Source: Bacteroidota bacterium
Lineage (GTDB): Bacteria; Bacteroidota; Bacteroidia; Chitinophagales; Chitinophagaceae
DNA length: 64,000 nt
Reading direction: 5' to 3'
Assembly: GCA_013285855.1 (NCBI GenBank)
Contig: JABDGW010000001.1
Coordinates: forward strand, 6,424-70,423
Both the position numbers and the translations under genes were made by a program. Positions 34,373 through 41,756 of this stretch are shown here, in pieces. The notes below the pieces were generated by a model, which was not told where the DNA came from, searched no databases, and worked only from the letters and a program-made list of their open reading frames with translations. Positions within the stretch are counted from its first letter, which is position 1; every line of letters begins with the position of its first letter.

Positions 34373-35029
34373 TCAAAGCACCCAACTCAATATTATTTCA
34401 TTAAATATTTTTGAATGAACATTTAAATGAATAATATTTTCTTTTTTAAACACAAACGGCAGTATAAAACTGTCGTTTTGTTTTTGTATGATATTATTGA
34501 GCTGCATGTTTTCTTTGAAATCAATCCCGCCCAAACTATGCCATTTAAAAACTGATTCTTTAGCACTCCATAAAACCGTCAACAGTTTACGGTTGACAGT
34601 TAACAGATTATTACTATCTATGGACTGTGGTTTAAGGGCTATTGACAAATTTCTCCATTCATCCTCATGCACAAACTTATGCGCAATGCGCTCAACTTTT
34701 TCAGATGGAATTTCTATATCAATACCAACTCTGTGTGTTGAACTTACAATGGCTGCTGCATAATTACCACAATGTGAAATTGAAAAATGATATTGTTCAT
34801 TTTGCAGGTAAGGCTTTCTTGTATCTGCAATTAAAATTTCTTCGTAAGGAAAATCAGGAAATAAATATTGCAGCAAATATCTTCCGGCTAAATGCTGCAG
34901 GCGTTTATGCGGATGTGTAATGCTTTGTTGTAACGGAACTGCTGCAAGAAAAAAATTTTCATCTTCTTCTATTTGCCAGATGCCAAATTTAGTGGTTGAA
35001 TTAATTGTATGCTGGTAATATAAAGGCAC
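34373..35029 (-). CDS. 4'-Phosphopantetheinyl transferase, Sfp type
   Basis: A 218-residue PPTase that primes carrier proteins with phosphopantetheine from CoA. The magnesium motif GIDIE is at 102-106 and WSAKES at 154-159, with the substrate-binding FSISHC near 82. Between the two, residues about 134-152 form an insertion encoded by a CAACAGTTTACGGTTGACAG-type repeat word found between genes in this phylum. Length is typical otherwise. No polyketide or NRPS cluster is in the window, so it may serve general acyl or peptidyl carriers. Confidence 0.85.
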   Translation of the reverse strand: MPLYYQHTINSTTKFGIWQIEEDENFFLAAVPLQQSITHPHKRLQHLAGRYLLQYLFPDFPYEEILIADTRKPYLQNEQYHFSISHCGNYAAAIVSSTHRVGIDIEIPSEKVERIAHKFVHEDEWRNLSIALKPQSIDSNNLLTVNRKLLTVLWSAKESVFKWHSLGGIDFKENMQLNNIIQKQNDSFILPFVFKKENIIHLNVHSKIFNEIILSWVL

Positions 35030-35033
35030 AGAA

Positions 35034-35066
35034 GATTGCAGATTTACGATTGCAGATTTACGATTT
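35034..35066. repeat. 14-bp tandem repeat GATTGCAGATTTAC, two copies plus
   Basis: Two perfect head-to-tail copies of GATTGCAGATTTAC (35034-35047, 35048-35061) and a start of a third, between two minus-strand genes. It is one of several short phrase-like intergenic repeats in the window. Confidence 0.75.
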
Positions 35067-35071
35067 AATTA

Positions 35072-35503
35072 CTATCGCAATTCATTCTCTGTATATTTTT
35101 TAAAATTATCCAATATTGCCTGCCAGCCACCTTTCTGCATTTCTATTGGATTTGTGTCTTCAGCTTCAAAAACTTCTGTTATATGTGTGGCGTTACTGCT
35201 GCCTGAAAAAGTGGTGGTTACTTTTCTGCCATCACCAAGCGTGTATTCAATCTTTTTATTTGTCTCTACAGCATCATAAACTCCGCCGAAATCAAAACCA
35301 AAACTTCCATCTTTTGCTTCCATACGAAAACTAAATTTTCCACCAGGTTTAAGATCATTTTCTGCTTTTGGCGTGTGCCAGTCATCAGAGGCTGCATTCC
35401 ATTTTATGATGTGTTCAGGTTTTGTAAAATATTCCCATACTTTTTCAACAGGCGCATTCACCGTGGTATCTATGGTTATGTTTTGTTTGTTATTGTTTTC
35501 CAT
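35072..35503 (-). CDS. SRPBCC/AHSA1-like protein
   Basis: A 143-residue protein of the SRPBCC (START-like) superfamily, AHSA1/polyketide-cyclase-like group. The helix-grip pattern is clear: ITIDTTVNAPVEKVWEYFT at the start, KPGGKFSFRM in the middle and the final helix GGWQAILDNFKKYTE. These bind hydrophobic ligands in an internal cavity. No enzymatic residues are obvious and the role is unknown. Confidence 0.86.
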   Translation of the reverse strand: MENNNKQNITIDTTVNAPVEKVWEYFTKPEHIIKWNAASDDWHTPKAENDLKPGGKFSFRMEAKDGSFGFDFGGVYDAVETNKKIEYTLGDGRKVTTTFSGSSNATHITEVFEAEDTNPIEMQKGGWQAILDNFKKYTENELR

Positions 35504-35646
35504 TTTTTAATTTTTGGTTGATTAATTACAACACAAACATCTGCAATTTATAAACTTGAAATGTTGTTTGAAGACGACAATTTTAAGGTTGAATGCGACT
35601 TTAGATAATTACTATACGCGTAAAAATCCGAAGGAATTTTAAAAAA

Positions 35647-36171
35647 TTACTTCTCTGCTTCCTTCTTACCCTGCCATTCCTTATGGTTGACGATAATTTC
35701 AATCTTCTTGCGGCAGCGTTCTATATCAGCGTGATATTCTTTTATTTTTTCATCGCTTAAAGAATTCAGGATTGCTTTCTCAAAACAACTGATGGCAGCA
35801 TCAAAATTCATATTCAATTCTTCAGTAATTGCAAAGCGATAATATACCCACGACTTTTCTATGGTGGGAATGGCAAGGCAAAGATCAAGATGTTTTTTTA
35901 ACTCATCATAACGTTCCATATCCGTTAATAAAACTGCATAATGAAAATATGGATGCGGGTAATTGGGATCGCTTTTTATAGCTGCACGAAAATGCACTTC
36001 CGCTTTTTTATAATCATCAAACTGCGTTTTGTATATCCAGCCGAGTGAGTTGTGCGTAGGCGCATGCGTGGGCACATCATATAAAATGGTTTCATACTTG
36101 CGTAATGCATCTACATGTGCATTTTTTTTGATGTCTGCTTCCGCTTCTAAAAATAATTCTTCAATGTTCAT
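35647..36171 (-). CDS. TPR-repeat protein
   Basis: A 174-residue soluble protein with several TPR-like repeats (ALRKYETILYDVPTHAPTHN, KAEVHFRAAIKSDPNYPHPY, AAISCFEKAI). A longer reading from 36213 reads through a CCTTGAAGG-type palindromic repeat, so I use the ATG at 36171 (MNIEELF). It is downstream of the DHS-like gene and may share its transcript, with the hairpin repeat in between. Function is probably protein-protein interaction. Confidence 0.78.
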   Translation of the reverse strand: MNIEELFLEAEADIKKNAHVDALRKYETILYDVPTHAPTHNSLGWIYKTQFDDYKKAEVHFRAAIKSDPNYPHPYFHYAVLLTDMERYDELKKHLDLCLAIPTIEKSWVYYRFAITEELNMNFDAAISCFEKAILNSLSDEKIKEYHADIERCRKKIEIIVNHKEWQGKKEAEK

Positions 36172-36185
36172 AATATTCAGTTTTA

Positions 36186-36218
36186 AAACCTTGAAGGTTT
36201 CCAAAACCTTCAAGGTTT
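36186..36218. repeat. Inverted repeat AAACCTTGAAGGTTT / AAACCTTCAAGGTTT
   Basis: Two perfect 15-base arms around CCA, each itself nearly palindromic. It forms a strong hairpin on either strand and lies between the DHS-like and TPR genes. It may act as an attenuator or a mobile palindrome. Confidence 0.8.
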
Positions 36219-36220
36219 AT

Positions 36221-37195
36221 TTACCAGCCAAGCAACCAGGCAAATATTAAAGGTGCAACTATAGTTGCATCACTTTCAACAATAAACTTAGGTGTATGAA
36301 TATCTAACTTTCCCCAGGTAATTTTTTCGTTAGGAACGGCACCGGAATAAGAACCATACGATGTTGTGCTGTCACTTATCTGGCAGAAATAACTCCAGAA
36401 CGGAACATCGTGCCATTCAAGATCCTGGTACATCATCGGCACTACACAAATAGGAAAATCCCCTGCAATACCGCCGCCAATCTGAAAAAATCCAACACCT
36501 TTACCTGATGAATTTGCGCGGTACCATTCAGTTAAATACACCATATATTCAATACCGCTTTTTACGGTTGAAGCTTTCAATTCATTTTTTATAACATAAC
36601 TCGCAAAAATATTTCCTGTTGTACTGTCTTCCCAACCGGGAACGATGATAGGAATATTTTTTTCTGCTGCAGCCACTATCCAGCTATCTTTTTTGTCTAT
36701 CTCATAATACTGTTCAAGATCACCGCTTAAAACAGTTTTATATAAAAATTCATGTGGAAAATATCTTTCACCTTTTGCTTCTGCATCTTTCCATTGCTTT
36801 ACCAAATGTTTTTGCAAACGGCGGAATGCTTCTTCTTCGGGTATACATGTATCTGTTACGCGGTTGTAATGATTTTCTAATAAATCCCATTCTTCCTGCG
36901 GTGTAAGATCGCGATAATTGGGAACGCGTTTATAACTGTTATGTGCAACAAGATTCATTACATCTTCTTCCAGGTTTGCGCCGGTACAACTGATGATATC
37001 AATCTTTCCCTGCCGTATCATTTCAGCCAAAGAAATTCCAAGTTCAGCCGTGCTCATAGCACCGGCAATTGTAACCATCATTTTACCGCCTTCAGTTAAA
37101 TGTTGTTCATAACCTTTAGCTGCATCCATCAAAGCAGCTGCATTAAAATGGCGGTAATGGTGTTGTATAAATTGTGAAACGGGACCTTTATTCAT
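36221..37195 (-). CDS. Deoxyhypusine synthase family enzyme
   Basis: A 324-residue NAD-dependent transferase of the deoxyhypusine synthase family. The catalytic lysine segment is conserved: NEKITWGKLDIHTPKFIV aligns with the WGK of eukaryotic enzymes. KMMVTIAGAMSTAELG, the NAD-site segment VGFFQIGGGIAGDFP and ESDATIVAPLIFAWLL also match. The eukaryotic enzyme transfers a butylamine from spermidine to eIF5A. Bacteria lack eIF5A, so it more likely acts on a small amine, for example to make homospermidine. That substrate is an inference. It has a good promoter at 37214. Confidence 0.85.
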   Translation of the reverse strand: MNKGPVSQFIQHHYRHFNAAALMDAAKGYEQHLTEGGKMMVTIAGAMSTAELGISLAEMIRQGKIDIISCTGANLEEDVMNLVAHNSYKRVPNYRDLTPQEEWDLLENHYNRVTDTCIPEEEAFRRLQKHLVKQWKDAEAKGERYFPHEFLYKTVLSGDLEQYYEIDKKDSWIVAAAEKNIPIIVPGWEDSTTGNIFASYVIKNELKASTVKSGIEYMVYLTEWYRANSSGKGVGFFQIGGGIAGDFPICVVPMMYQDLEWHDVPFWSYFCQISDSTTSYGSYSGAVPNEKITWGKLDIHTPKFIVESDATIVAPLIFAWLLGW

Positions 37196-37213
37196 CTTTA
37201 ATTTTTAGAACAG

Positions 37214-37221
37214 CAAAAATA
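37214..37221 (-). promoter_or_regulatory. -7 element of the DHS-like gene (TATTTTTG)
   Basis: On the minus strand these bases read TATTTTTG, a perfect TAnnTTTG box, 18 bases before the ATG. Confidence 0.5.
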
Positions 37222-37343
37222 ATTTTTTACAATTAAGAGAAACTGTTAAACAAGATTAGATTTTTAAGCAACTCTTTTTTTAAAATTAGGGTTTACTTAT
37301 ATCCCCGGGGTAAAATTATTTTTCACAAAAAAAATTATTGTAT

Positions 37344-38468
37344 ATGAAAACTGTACAAAGGCATAGCTATATGCTTACCTCTTTAATTGTTCTTTCTGCT
37401 TTTATTGCGATCACCGGCTGCCAAAAAACAAATGATGTCAAGGCATTAAACAATCAAAATGTTTCCAATGCGGGAGCCGATGCAACTTCTTTTAGATTAG
37501 GTGAATTTGCACAGGTAAATGTAACTGCAAACAGAAACCAGTATCATGCTTTACATACCAGTGATAATAAACGTTTGCGCAATGCATGGGGTATGTCTGC
37601 CAGCCCCGGCGGAACTTTTTGGATTTCCGCAGCAGACGGTGGTTTAAGTTATGTATATAATAGCCTGGGTGTGCAACCACTATCACCGGTTCGCATCCCT
37701 TCTCATATGCATGGTGTGCCTGGCAACCCTACAGGAAATATTTTTAATGGAACAACGGATTTTGTAATTAGCGGTACAGGTAAGCCGGCAGCATTTCTTT
37801 TTGCCAGTGAGGATGGAACTGTTTCAGGATGGAATGGCGGTACTGCTGCAGTTGTAGTTGCAGATCGTTCGGGCGATGGCGCCGGCTACACAGGTCTTGC
37901 TATCGCAAATGATGGCGGCTCTAATTTTTTATATGTTGCCAATTTTGCAAAACACAGGGTAGATGTGTTTGATAAAGATTTTCAACCTGTCAGCGGAAAA
38001 CTGTTTGAAGATGCAGACATTCCCAGTGCGTATTCTCCATTCAACATTCGCACAATTGATAGCATGTTGTATGTAACCTATGCAGTGGTAGCCTCTGATG
38101 GAGATGATTCAACCGGTGCAGGTTTAGGTTATGTGGATGTATATTGGCCAAATGGATCATTAAGCAAAAGGCTTGCTACACAAGGTACTTTAAATGCACC
38201 CTGGGGCATTACACCAGCATCGCCGGATCTTATAGGTATGAGTGGTGTTCTAGTTGGAAATTTTGGTGATGGCCGTATTAATGTTTATGACTGGGATGGC
38301 AATTACCAGGGCCAGTTGAAGGCAGGAGCAGGAACAATGCCTATCGTAATCGAAGGGCTTTGGGCAATTGATAACACCATTGCAAATACAAGTCCAAGAC
38401 AATTATACTTTACTGCAGGTCCTGCAGATGAAGGAGATGGGTTATTTGGATTTTTGCAAAAGCGCTAG
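37344..38468 (+). CDS. TIGR03118-family lipoprotein
   Basis: A 374-residue exported protein. A lipoprotein signal with lipobox AITGC lies near residue 26, then an NHL/beta-propeller-like region with repeated Gly-Asp-Gly loops. Signature parts are RNAWGMSASPGGTFWISAAD, TEPLYVANF-like FLYVANFAKHRVDVFD and LNAPWGITPA. The family is called TIGR03118 and has no assigned activity. The ATG at 37344 is preferred to a TTG two codons earlier. It converges on the EamA gene across a long inverted repeat. Confidence 0.86.
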   Translation: MKTVQRHSYMLTSLIVLSAFIAITGCQKTNDVKALNNQNVSNAGADATSFRLGEFAQVNVTANRNQYHALHTSDNKRLRNAWGMSASPGGTFWISAADGGLSYVYNSLGVQPLSPVRIPSHMHGVPGNPTGNIFNGTTDFVISGTGKPAAFLFASEDGTVSGWNGGTAAVVVADRSGDGAGYTGLAIANDGGSNFLYVANFAKHRVDVFDKDFQPVSGKLFEDADIPSAYSPFNIRTIDSMLYVTYAVVASDGDDSTGAGLGYVDVYWPNGSLSKRLATQGTLNAPWGITPASPDLIGMSGVLVGNFGDGRINVYDWDGNYQGQLKAGAGTMPIVIEGLWAIDNTIANTSPRQLYFTAGPADEGDGLFGFLQKR

Positions 38469-38494
38469 CAAAGACCGAAAGTCACTAAAGTCTG

Positions 38495-38556
38495 AAAAGT
38501 CCGAAAGCAGGAAATGTACTATATAACAGGAAATTTTTTTTGTCTTTCGGACTTTT
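38495..38556. repeat. Phrase-like inverted repeat between convergent genes
   Basis: AAAAGTCCGAAAG and CTTTCGGACTTTT are perfect 13-base arms. AAAGACC/GGTCTTT pairs outside them. The unit sits between two converging genes and could end transcription in both directions, although no long T-run follows. Confidence 0.7.
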
Positions 38557-38570
38557 GGTCTTTTCCAACT

Positions 38571-39473
38571 TTACTGACTTTTCTTATTTACAAGATAAAC
38601 GCCGGCAAGAATGATAAACAAACACCCGATTTCCGGCACCGTTACTTTTTCGCCGAAAATTAAACCCCATAATACAGCAATAAAAGGAATGCCATACGTA
38701 ACAAGCGACGCGAATATAGATCCTGCTGTTTTCACCAATTTATAAAACCAAACGGAGGCCAATGCTGTACCCAATGCACCAAGTATAAATGATGCAAGAA
38801 TAGAAAAGGGAATATTGTTTTGTAAAAGTGACAAATTAAAAAAACCTGTGCCTGCCAATATTAAAATGCATACAGGTATAAAAAAACTAAAGGCAACAGC
38901 AGCAATCTGCACCGATGGAATTTCTTTTAAATAACGGCTTACCACATGCACATTTGTACCATAGCAAACTGTTGCAACAAGCACCAATGATGCATAAGAA
39001 AGATTGTCAAAACTTATTCCGCCTTCAGCAGCAAAAGGCAACAATACTAATCCTATAAAGCCAACAATAACACCAAAAATTTTTTGCCATGTTATTTTTA
39101 ATTGAAAGAATGCTACGCCAATAAGAATAGCACATAAAGGAGTTAAGGCGTTTAAAATAGAAGTAAGAGAACTATTAATTTTAATTTCAGCCAAACAATA
39201 TAAATAAGCAGGAAAAAAATTACCAAGCAAACCAGCTATCACTACAGTCAACACTTTATTTTTTGGAATAAGCTTCCATCCTTTTACGGCAAAAGGCAAC
39301 ATCACCAACCCGGCGCTTAATATTCTTATTGATGCAACCTGGTAAGCAGTTAAATGTTGCATCCCAATCTTCATTAAAATAAAAGAGCTTCCCCAAATTA
39401 AAGAGAGCAAAATAAACAGCAGCCATTTGGATGTTTGCGCTTTCAAAAAAAAGTTTGCGCAAATGTCATACAT
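38571..39473 (-). CDS. EamA/DMT-family transporter
   Basis: A 300-residue membrane protein with ten hydrophobic helices in two EamA repeats. FILLSLIWGSSFILMKIGM near the N-terminus is the first-helix signature. Members export metabolites. A TGACATTTG box lies over the first codons on the minus strand, so the true start may be the TTG at 39446 (MKAQTSKWLLF), which looks more typical. It is divergent from PPK2, with only 15 bases between annotated starts. Substrate unknown. Confidence 0.85.
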   Translation of the reverse strand: MYDICANFFLKAQTSKWLLFILLSLIWGSSFILMKIGMQHLTAYQVASIRILSAGLVMLPFAVKGWKLIPKNKVLTVVIAGLLGNFFPAYLYCLAEIKINSSLTSILNALTPLCAILIGVAFFQLKITWQKIFGVIVGFIGLVLLPFAAEGGISFDNLSYASLVLVATVCYGTNVHVVSRYLKEIPSVQIAAVAFSFFIPVCILILAGTGFFNLSLLQNNIPFSILASFILGALGTALASVWFYKLVKTAGSIFASLVTYGIPFIAVLWGLIFGEKVTVPEIGCLFIILAGVYLVNKKSQ

Positions 39474-39488
39474 TCATCACAAAAAATA

Positions 39489-40232
39489 ATGAGTGATGTA
39501 CAGTTGGATAAAATAGATACAAGAGCGCCTGAAAAAGCTGATAAAGACAAAACAAAAGCAAAAATAAAATTGATACTTGAAGAGCTGAATGAACTTCAAA
39601 ACATTTTATATGCTGAGAACAAACATGCTGTTTTAATAATAATACAAGGCATGGATGCCAGCGGCAAAGATGGTGTGATACGTAATGTATTTGGTAATCT
39701 TAATCCGCAAGGTGTATTGGTACAATCTTTTAAAGAACCCGAGCCGGAAGAACTTGCACACGATTTTTTATGGCGCATACATAAACACGCACCCGCAAAA
39801 GGCATGATCCAGGTTTTCAACAGGTCGCACTACGAAGATATTTTAATAACAAGAGTACATAAAATAATAGATGATGAAACTGCGCATAAACGCATGAAAG
39901 CAATTAATGATTTTGAAGAATTGCTTGCAGATAATAATACAATCATCTTAAAATTTTACCTGCACGTTTCTGCCAAAGAGCAGCATGAGCGCCTGGAAGA
40001 AAGGATACATGATGTAACAAAGCAATGGAAATACAATGAGCAGGATTTTATTGAAGCCGCACTTAGAAAAGAATATATAAATGTTTATGAAGACTGTTTT
40101 AAACATTGCGATAAAATTGAATGGACAATTGTACCGGCAGATCAAAACTGGTATAAGGAATATATAATTGCCTTTGCTTTATGTGAAGCACTGAAAAAAT
40201 TACATCTTCAATACCCGGGTTTAAAAAAATAA
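39489..40232 (+). CDS. ppk2: Polyphosphate kinase 2 family protein
   Basis: A 247-residue P-loop enzyme of the PPK2 family. The Walker A motif is QGMDASGKDGVIRN (residues 52-65), the lid/phosphate segment is NRSHYEDIL near 110, and VHKIIDDETAHKR follows. PPK2 enzymes transfer phosphate between polyphosphate and nucleoside mono- or diphosphates. The frame is open back to 39435, but the ATG at 39489 (MSDVQLDKI) gives the normal N-terminus and clears the divergent transporter gene. The class, I or III, is not decided. Confidence 0.9.
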   Translation: MSDVQLDKIDTRAPEKADKDKTKAKIKLILEELNELQNILYAENKHAVLIIIQGMDASGKDGVIRNVFGNLNPQGVLVQSFKEPEPEELAHDFLWRIHKHAPAKGMIQVFNRSHYEDILITRVHKIIDDETAHKRMKAINDFEELLADNNTIILKFYLHVSAKEQHERLEERIHDVTKQWKYNEQDFIEAALRKEYINVYEDCFKHCDKIEWTIVPADQNWYKEYIIAFALCEALKKLHLQYPGLKK

Positions 40233-40289
40233 ACCATGTTGCTATTATAAAAAATATATACATTCATATTCATATTAAAAAAGTAACCT

Positions 40290-40724
40290 ATGGGATTTGT
40301 AAAAGAATTTAAAGAGTTTGCCTTAAAAGGAAATGTTATTGACCTGGCCGTTGGTGTTATCATCGGCGGTGCATTTGGAAAAATAATTGATTCTGTAGTA
40401 AACGATTTAATTATGCCAATTGTATCTGCCATTATTGGCTCGCCAGATTTCAGCAGCTTATTTCTTGTTCTTAAAGGCAACGTTCCAGAAGGTACGCCGC
40501 TTGCTGATGCAAAAAAAATTCCCCATGCAGTAGTACTTGCTTATGGAAATTTTATAACTGTAGCTATTAATTTTCTTTTGCTTGCTATAATAATTTTTTT
40601 AATGATAAAAGCTATTAACCGCTTAAAACGCAAGGAGGCAGATGTGCCGCCATCTCCGCCGTCACCATCAAGCACAGACCAGTTGCTTATGGAAATCCGC
40701 GATGAACTGAAGAATAAAGCTTAA
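40290..40724 (+). CDS. mscL: Large-conductance mechanosensitive channel MscL
   Basis: A 144-residue channel with two membrane helices. The first, [22 protein letters not shown], holds the glycine-rich pore-lining segment of MscL. The second lies at residues 85-108. The cytoplasmic tail is Pro-rich (PPSPPSPSS) and ends in a helical bundle. It opens under turgor stress to release solutes. Length and motifs are typical. It is transcribed alone after PPK2. Confidence 0.95.
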   Translation: MGFVKEFKEFALKGNVIDLAVGVIIGGAFGKIIDSVVNDLIMPIVSAIIGSPDFSSLFLVLKGNVPEGTPLADAKKIPHAVVLAYGNFITVAINFLLLAIIIFLMIKAINRLKRKEADVPPSPPSPSSTDQLLMEIRDELKNKA

Positions 40725-40824
40725 GGCCGTTTCACTATTTATATTGTGTAAAACTCACTTTCGCAGTGTACAATTCTCTAACTACATTGCGGCAGCTATA
40801 ATAATTATTTTTTAAAAGCAAACA

Positions 40825-41610
40825 GTGAACACAGAAACTTATCAAATAAAATTACCGCAGTTCGAAGGCCCGTTTGACCTGCTGTTATTTTTTATTGAAC
40901 GTGATGAACTTGACATTTATAATATTCCCATCAGCAGGATAACGAAAGACTTTCTTGATTATATTCATCAGCAGGAAAAACTAAACATTGAATTAAGCAG
41001 CGAATTCATTCTTTTTATATCAACCCTAATGCGTATAAAAGCAAAAATGCTTTTGCCGCGCAAAGAAATAGATGCCGAAGGAAATGAAATTGATCCTCGA
41101 CGGGAGTTAATTGATAAGATTCTTGAATACAAAAAATTTAAAGAAGCTGCCACGCAAATGGTTGAACTGGAAGCCATGCGCATGCTAATGATGAAACGCG
41201 GCAATCTGCAAAAAGAATTGATGCAGGTTGGTGAAGATGCTGCTGACGGAACGGAAATACAAACAGTAACATTGTTTCGTTTAATGAAAGCTTTTGAGCG
41301 TGTAATAAAACGTATGCAGGAGCGGCAAAACAAACCTGTGCATACGGTTATACAGTATAATTATACTATTGAAGCCAGCCGTGAATTTATGCTGAACATA
41401 GTACAGCAGCAGCACTCTGTTTCTTTTGAAAAAGTTTTTGAACTATGTGAGAATCGTATTCATGCCATCTTTCTTTTTCTTTCATTGCTTGAATTGGTGC
41501 AATTGAATTATATGATGATATTAAGCGGTGAAGGCCGGAATAATTTTATATTGGAATGGAATGATAAAAGAGAAGATATTGTTGCCGCTGAGGCTGAAAC
41601 CCAACACTAA
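40825..41610 (+). CDS. scpA: Segregation and condensation protein ScpA
   Basis: A 261-residue kleisin subunit of the SMC-ScpAB chromosome condensation complex. The N-terminal FEGPFDLLLFFIERDELDIYNIPI is the family signature, and a helical C-terminal winged-helix region starts near residue 185. The start is the GTG at 40825 because no ATG precedes the signature. It bridges SMC heads in the cytoplasm. smc and scpB are not in the window. Confidence 0.93.
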   Translation: MNTETYQIKLPQFEGPFDLLLFFIERDELDIYNIPISRITKDFLDYIHQQEKLNIELSSEFILFISTLMRIKAKMLLPRKEIDAEGNEIDPRRELIDKILEYKKFKEAATQMVELEAMRMLMMKRGNLQKELMQVGEDAADGTEIQTVTLFRLMKAFERVIKRMQERQNKPVHTVIQYNYTIEASREFMLNIVQQQHSVSFEKVFELCENRIHAIFLFLSLLELVQLNYMMILSGEGRNNFILEWNDKREDIVAAEAETQH

Positions 41611-41756
41611 ATTTTACTGAATTTTCAAGCGTAATAAATTATAAAACTTCCTGCGCGCTTAACTGTCTGTTTGATATTGCGCTTTCATATATTTTGTAAA
41701 GAGGAAATTGATCTGTTCTCATACTCTTTCCGTATTTAAAAGAAAGCAAATTTGTA

